Origin: SAR324 cluster bacterium
GTDB taxonomy: Bacteria > SAR324 > NAC60-12
Reading direction: 5' to 3'
Length of the DNA: 9,260 nt
Assembly: GCA_028822475.1 (NCBI GenBank)
Contig: JAPKDT010000075.1
Span: forward strand, 1 to 9,260
Each line of letters begins with the position of its first letter. The stretch's first letter is position 1. The notes under the pieces are model-generated. The model was not told where the DNA came from and searched no databases. It saw only the letters and a list, made by a program, of their open reading frames with translations. This document shows, piece by piece, positions 6,199 to 9,260 of this stretch. Made by a program: the position numbers and the translations under genes.

Positions 6199-7293
6199 AT
6201 GCTAAAAAACGTTATAGGATTAATGAGCGGCACTTCGATTGATGGTATAGATGCGGCATTTTTGAAAACTGACGGATTGTTCCATGTTGAAACAGGTGAG
6301 GCTATTACAGTACCTTATGCGGTAGATTTGAGGAAAACATTATCAGAGCTTGTTTCTTCTGGTAAGCAGTCTAAAACCGTAGAAGAGCAAATCACTGTCA
6401 AGCACGCTGAAGTCATTTCTCAACTACTGAAAAAAACGAATACTGCTGTAGTTGAAATCGACTTGATTGGTTTTCATGGACACACGATTTACCATAAACC
6501 TGCTCAAAGAAAGACTCTTCAAATTGGAGATGGTGAGTTACTTGCGAAATTGACAGGAGTGGATGTTGTTTGTGATTTTCGAAGTAATGATGTGAAAAAT
6601 GGAGGGCAAGGCGCTCCTCTAGTTCCGCTTTACCATCAGGCATTGGCTGTACGATTAGAAAAGCCGCTGGCAATTTTGAACCTGGGTGGTGTTGCTAACA
6701 TTACTTGGCTCGGTCATAAAGATGAATTGTTGGCTTTCGATACAGGTCCTGGAAATGCTTTACTTGATGATTATATGGACATGCATCTGGGAGAAAAACA
6801 GGACACCGGAGGCAAGTTGGCATTGTCTGGCAACGTTGATCAAAGCATCCTGGCAACTTTATTAGAACATCCTTATTTTTCGCAGAATTCTCCTAAATCG
6901 CTGGATCGCAATGAATTTGATTTGACTCCAGTCTTGAAATTATCTCTAGCAGATGGAGCAGCGACTCTTTGTGCATTTACTGCCGAAGCCGTTGCGAAAA
7001 GTGTTGTTTTACTACCGGAGCCGCCAAAACTTTGGCTGGTAACAGGTGGCGGACGGTACAATCTGGCTGTAATGCGAGAATTAACAAGCAGACTTGGTAC
7101 AGAGGTAAAACCAGTTGAGGATGTGGGTTGGGATGGAGACGCAATTGAAGCTCAGGCCTTTGGATACTTAGCGCTGCGCAGTGTGAAGGGATTGCCATTG
7201 TCTTTGCCATCCACCACAGGAGTACCCAGTCCAACAAGCGGCGGGGTACTTCACAGATCTGTACATAAATATCATGATGTCCATAGAATTTGA
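6199..7293 (+). CDS. anmK: Anhydro-N-acetylmuramic acid kinase AnmK
   Basis: A 364-residue cytoplasmic kinase that opens the 1,6-anhydro ring of anhydroMurNAc while phosphorylating it with ATP, yielding MurNAc-6-phosphate for MurQ. The ASKHA-fold signatures are intact: IGLMSGTSIDGIDAA (6-20) for nucleotide binding, DFRSNDVKNGGQGAPLVP (126-143), LNLGGVANITW (160-170), FDTGPGN (180-186) whose Asp181 aligns with catalytic Asp182 of E. coli AnmK, and VTGGGRYN (281-288). The tail GLPLSLPSTTGVPSPTSGG (331-349) is a common AnmK C-terminal motif. Length is typical. The start lies 21 bases after murQ with only a weak purine stretch before it. The 3' end overlaps the next gene by 20 bases. Because anhydroMurNAc is made by lytic transglycosylases, this enzyme points to recycling of transglycosylase products. 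Confidence 0.95.
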   Translation: MLKNVIGLMSGTSIDGIDAAFLKTDGLFHVETGEAITVPYAVDLRKTLSELVSSGKQSKTVEEQITVKHAEVISQLLKKTNTAVVEIDLIGFHGHTIYHKPAQRKTLQIGDGELLAKLTGVDVVCDFRSNDVKNGGQGAPLVPLYHQALAVRLEKPLAILNLGGVANITWLGHKDELLAFDTGPGNALLDDYMDMHLGEKQDTGGKLALSGNVDQSILATLLEHPYFSQNSPKSLDRNEFDLTPVLKLSLADGAATLCAFTAEAVAKSVVLLPEPPKLWLVTGGGRYNLAVMRELTSRLGTEVKPVEDVGWDGDAIEAQAFGYLALRSVKGLPLSLPSTTGVPSPTSGGVLHRSVHKYHDVHRI

Positions 7294-8410
7294 CTGGAGC
7301 GCAGAACCTGAAGGTTACAAAACGCTCGAAACCTTAATAAGTAAGGAAATTAAATCAGGAACTTTTCCCGGTGTGGAAATTATCTACGCAAAAGGAAGCA
7401 AGGTTTTGCTTCATAAAACATGGGGCAAACTGGAATCCATAAACTCAAGTCCAATGCTTCTGGATACGGTCTTTGATGTGGCTTCTTTAACAAAACCCGT
7501 GGTGACGACAACTTTGCTGATGATGTTGCGTGAAAAAGGTATGTTGAATCTGAACGATTCAGTGCAGCTTCATCTCCCTGTATTTACCGGAAGAGAAAAA
7601 GAGCGAATCACTTTGAAGCATTTGCTGACTCATATTTCCGGGCTTCCGGCGTGGGCAAATCTTTATGAATCAGTTGAAAATTCGGAAGAAGCCCGTACAC
7701 GATTGTTGAATATTCCACTCGAATTTTCACCTGAGAAAAAAATGATATACAGTTGTTTGGGTTTCCTTGTTTTGGGAGAAGTGATTAGTAAAATCACCGG
7801 CAAGAGGTTGTCGAAATTATTCCATGATAAAATTGCCAAACCACTGAAATTACATAACAGTATGTTTTCTCCAGGAAAAAAATTGAGTGATCTGAGCAAA
7901 ATCGCTCCTACTGAAAACTGTACGTTCAGAAAAAAGTTGTTGCGTGGAATCGTTCATGACGAAAACAGTTTTGTGTTTGAGGAAGAAGGAGGGAATGCAG
8001 GGCTTTTTTCAACTGCTAAAGACCTTCTGCGTTTTACCCAGTTATTGATTAATGAAGGGGAATTGGACGGTGTTCGTCTTCTGTCAAAGCGGTCAGTAGC
8101 AGAAATGTTGAAGAATCATAATCCTGCCGGTTTGACACCCCGTGGATTAGGATGGGATATAAAAAAACCAATGTCAACTGCTGACGGAGCTTCCTGGGAA
8201 TATAGTTGCGGCCCTGACTTTCCAGACAATTCTTGCGGGCATACCGGATTTACAGGAACTTCACTCTGGTTTAATCCGGCAACAAAACAAATTGTGATAG
8301 CCCTTTCTAACCGCGTTAATATTTCACGGGAAAATAATATTGATTCTATCAAACGATTTCGTGTAAATCTGCATGGCCTATTAATTACAGGACGATGCTC
8401 ATACAGGTAA
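7274..8410 (+). CDS. Serine hydrolase of the beta-lactamase/DD-peptidase family S12 (AmiE/YbbE-like by context)
   Basis: A 378-residue protein of the penicillin-binding-protein-like serine hydrolase family (COG1680). The catalytic motifs are Ser71-Leu-Thr-Lys74 (in DVASLTKPV), Tyr159-Ser-Cys161 at the position of the YxN motif, and His323-Thr-Gly325 (in GHTGFTG). Subfamily elements HLLTHISGLP (116-125), GIVHDENSF (225-233) and GNAGLFSTAKDL (240-251) are clear. No signal peptide is seen, so it should be cytoplasmic, unlike exported DD-peptidases. In B. subtilis a family member, AmiE (YbbE), sits with nagZ and murQ and releases peptide from MurNAc; I infer a similar peptide-removing or -trimming role here, not an antibiotic-degrading one. 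The third residue of the YxN motif is Cys where Asn or Asp is common. Two adjacent ATGs (7274, 7277) are possible starts, both within the end of anmK. Confidence 0.85.
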   Translation: MMSIEFDWSAEPEGYKTLETLISKEIKSGTFPGVEIIYAKGSKVLLHKTWGKLESINSSPMLLDTVFDVASLTKPVVTTTLLMMLREKGMLNLNDSVQLHLPVFTGREKERITLKHLLTHISGLPAWANLYESVENSEEARTRLLNIPLEFSPEKKMIYSCLGFLVLGEVISKITGKRLSKLFHDKIAKPLKLHNSMFSPGKKLSDLSKIAPTENCTFRKKLLRGIVHDENSFVFEEEGGNAGLFSTAKDLLRFTQLLINEGELDGVRLLSKRSVAEMLKNHNPAGLTPRGLGWDIKKPMSTADGASWEYSCGPDFPDNSCGHTGFTGTSLWFNPATKQIVIALSNRVNISRENNIDSIKRFRVNLHGLLITGRCSYR

Positions 8411-8442
8411 GTATTAACTTAAACAAATAGAAGCACATAAAT

Positions 8443-9243
8443 ATGTATATTGAACTAATTAAAAGCACAGAAAATTCAGCGCCAAATCCGGTTGCTCTTT
8501 TATCAGTTGTAAATCCTGAGGTCGCGACTTCCTTGCATATTCAGATCAGGGAGCATTTTCAAAGTGGGATTCAGTCTGGAGTTTATCCTGTACACACACG
8601 TCTGCCCTCTGAAAGGCAGTTAGCCGAGAGTTTTAAGGTCAGTAGGATGACTGTCACCAAAGCAATCAAGGAGTTGTAACAGAAGGGTTGGGTGTATTCC
8701 CGTACAGGTAAGGGAACGTTTGTTGCCTCACGCACCAAAATTGATCAGACTCTTGAAGCTCTTACATCATTTACTGAAGATATAGTAACTCAGTGGAAAA
8801 GAGTTACCAGTCCTGTTATTAAAATGGGTATTGAGCTGGCGAAAGAATTTGAAGCAGGTAAATTAAAAATCAACCCCGCTACCAGATTGTTTGTACTCTA
8901 TAGATTCCGCCTGGCAGATGATGAAATCATTTCGCTGGAATGTACATTTATTCCTTATGCTTTATGTCGTGATATTGAAAAATACTATGATTTTTCGTAG
9001 GGATCACTCTACCAGGTTTTACAGTAAAAATACTCATTTCAGTTGTCAGTAGCTCAACAAACGGCTGAGGTACAAATACCAACTGAGAAAGAAATGTAAA
9101 AACTCCAGATTGGTCCTCCTGATCCTGTCTTAAGTTTTACACAAACTATATACAACTCACATTCTCAGCAGGTTAAATTTGTAAAATCGGTCCATCTGGG
9201 TGATTGTTATAAGCTTCGAATTATGCTTAAACCATCTGCTTGA
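8443..9243 (+). pseudogene. GntR/HutC-family transcriptional regulator, disrupted by four in-frame stops
   Basis: One frame can be followed for 266 codons, a normal length for a HutC-type regulator. Codons about 27-78 encode most of a GntR winged helix: LHIQIREHF, RLPSERQLAESFKVSRMTV, KAIKEL. A TAA at 8677-8679 then interrupts it, followed in frame by QKGWVYSRTGKGTFVA, the conserved wing. A UTRA-like effector domain continues (ALTSFTEDI, LYRFRLADDEIISLE), with further stops TAG 8998-9000, TAA 9025-9027 and TAA 9097-9099, yet readable segments persist after each (GSLYQVLQ, VAQQTAEVQI, HLGDCYKLRIML) to TGA 9241-9243. There is no frameshift. The first open part would give a 78-residue product without the wing, probably inactive. 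HutC-type repressors next to nag/mur genes usually sense amino-sugar phosphates, so this was probably the operon's own regulator. The start ATG 8443 has only a weak purine run before it. Confidence 0.8.
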
Positions 9244-9260
9244 AATATATAGTCAAAGGA

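Noticed and set aside
8692..9000. Separate small gene starting at GTG 8692
   Set aside because: It is the in-frame continuation of the GntR gene beyond the TAA at 8677, starting in the middle of the winged-helix wing; it is part of the pseudogene, not an independent gene.
8443..9243. Reassignment of TAA/TAG to glutamine in this organism
   Set aside because: Other genes in the window end at TAA at their natural family length (binding protein, nagZ, S12 hydrolase), and the binding-protein gene has tandem TAA. Ordinary pseudogene decay explains the GntR frame.
1..9260. CRISPR arrays, tRNA or rRNA genes, insertion sequences, phage attachment sites
   Set aside because: I saw no regularly spaced repeats, no cloverleaf-like tRNA sequence, no transposase frame and no terminal inverted repeats.

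Overview
The window is bacterial and reads entirely on the + strand as one amino-sugar / cell-wall-sugar catabolism locus. Base composition is AT-rich and uneven along the window. The solute-binding protein has a plain Sec signal peptide with no lipobox cysteine, NagZ has no signal peptide, and an AnmK (a kinase for 1,6-anhydroMurNAc) is present. Together these suggest a diderm (Gram-negative-type) bacterium. I cannot name the species; the C-terminal tail of AnmK reminds me of alphaproteobacterial enzymes, but that is only an impression.

Layout. 2-67: last codons of an upstream gene, possibly a BadF/BadG-type sugar kinase. 68-342: AT-rich regulatory gap with candidate promoters, a palindrome and a weak hairpin. 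343-3453: a carbohydrate ABC importer (periplasmic binding protein, MalF-type permease, MalG-type permease), with an 11-bp hairpin between the first two genes and no ATPase gene. 3450-5030: nagZ, overlapping the second permease by 4 bases. 5031-5267: the decayed C-terminus of a second, different MalG-type permease, interrupted by a TGA. 5305-8410: murQ, anmK and a family S12 serine hydrolase, tightly packed. 8443-9243: a GntR/HutC-family regulator whose frame can be followed to its natural end but carries four in-frame stop codons.

How the genes fit together (inference from known families). The ABC importer would bring a cell-wall-derived amino-sugar oligosaccharide or muropeptide into the cytoplasm. 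NagZ removes GlcNAc from GlcNAc-(anhydro)MurNAc(-peptide). The S12 hydrolase may detach or trim the peptide, in the role AmiE plays in the Bacillus subtilis murQ-murR-murP-amiE-nagZ-namZ cluster. AnmK converts anhydroMurNAc to MurNAc-6-phosphate, and MurQ removes the lactyl ether to give GlcNAc-6-phosphate. The GntR gene was probably the local repressor and is now broken.

The most informative anomaly is the permease scar between nagZ and murQ. It coincides with a rise in GC content. This suggests the locus is a composite: an older [transporter]-murQ-anmK-hydrolase-gntR operon whose transporter was displaced by a binding protein-permease-permease-nagZ cassette, leaving the old transporter's 3' end in place while the old regulator decays.
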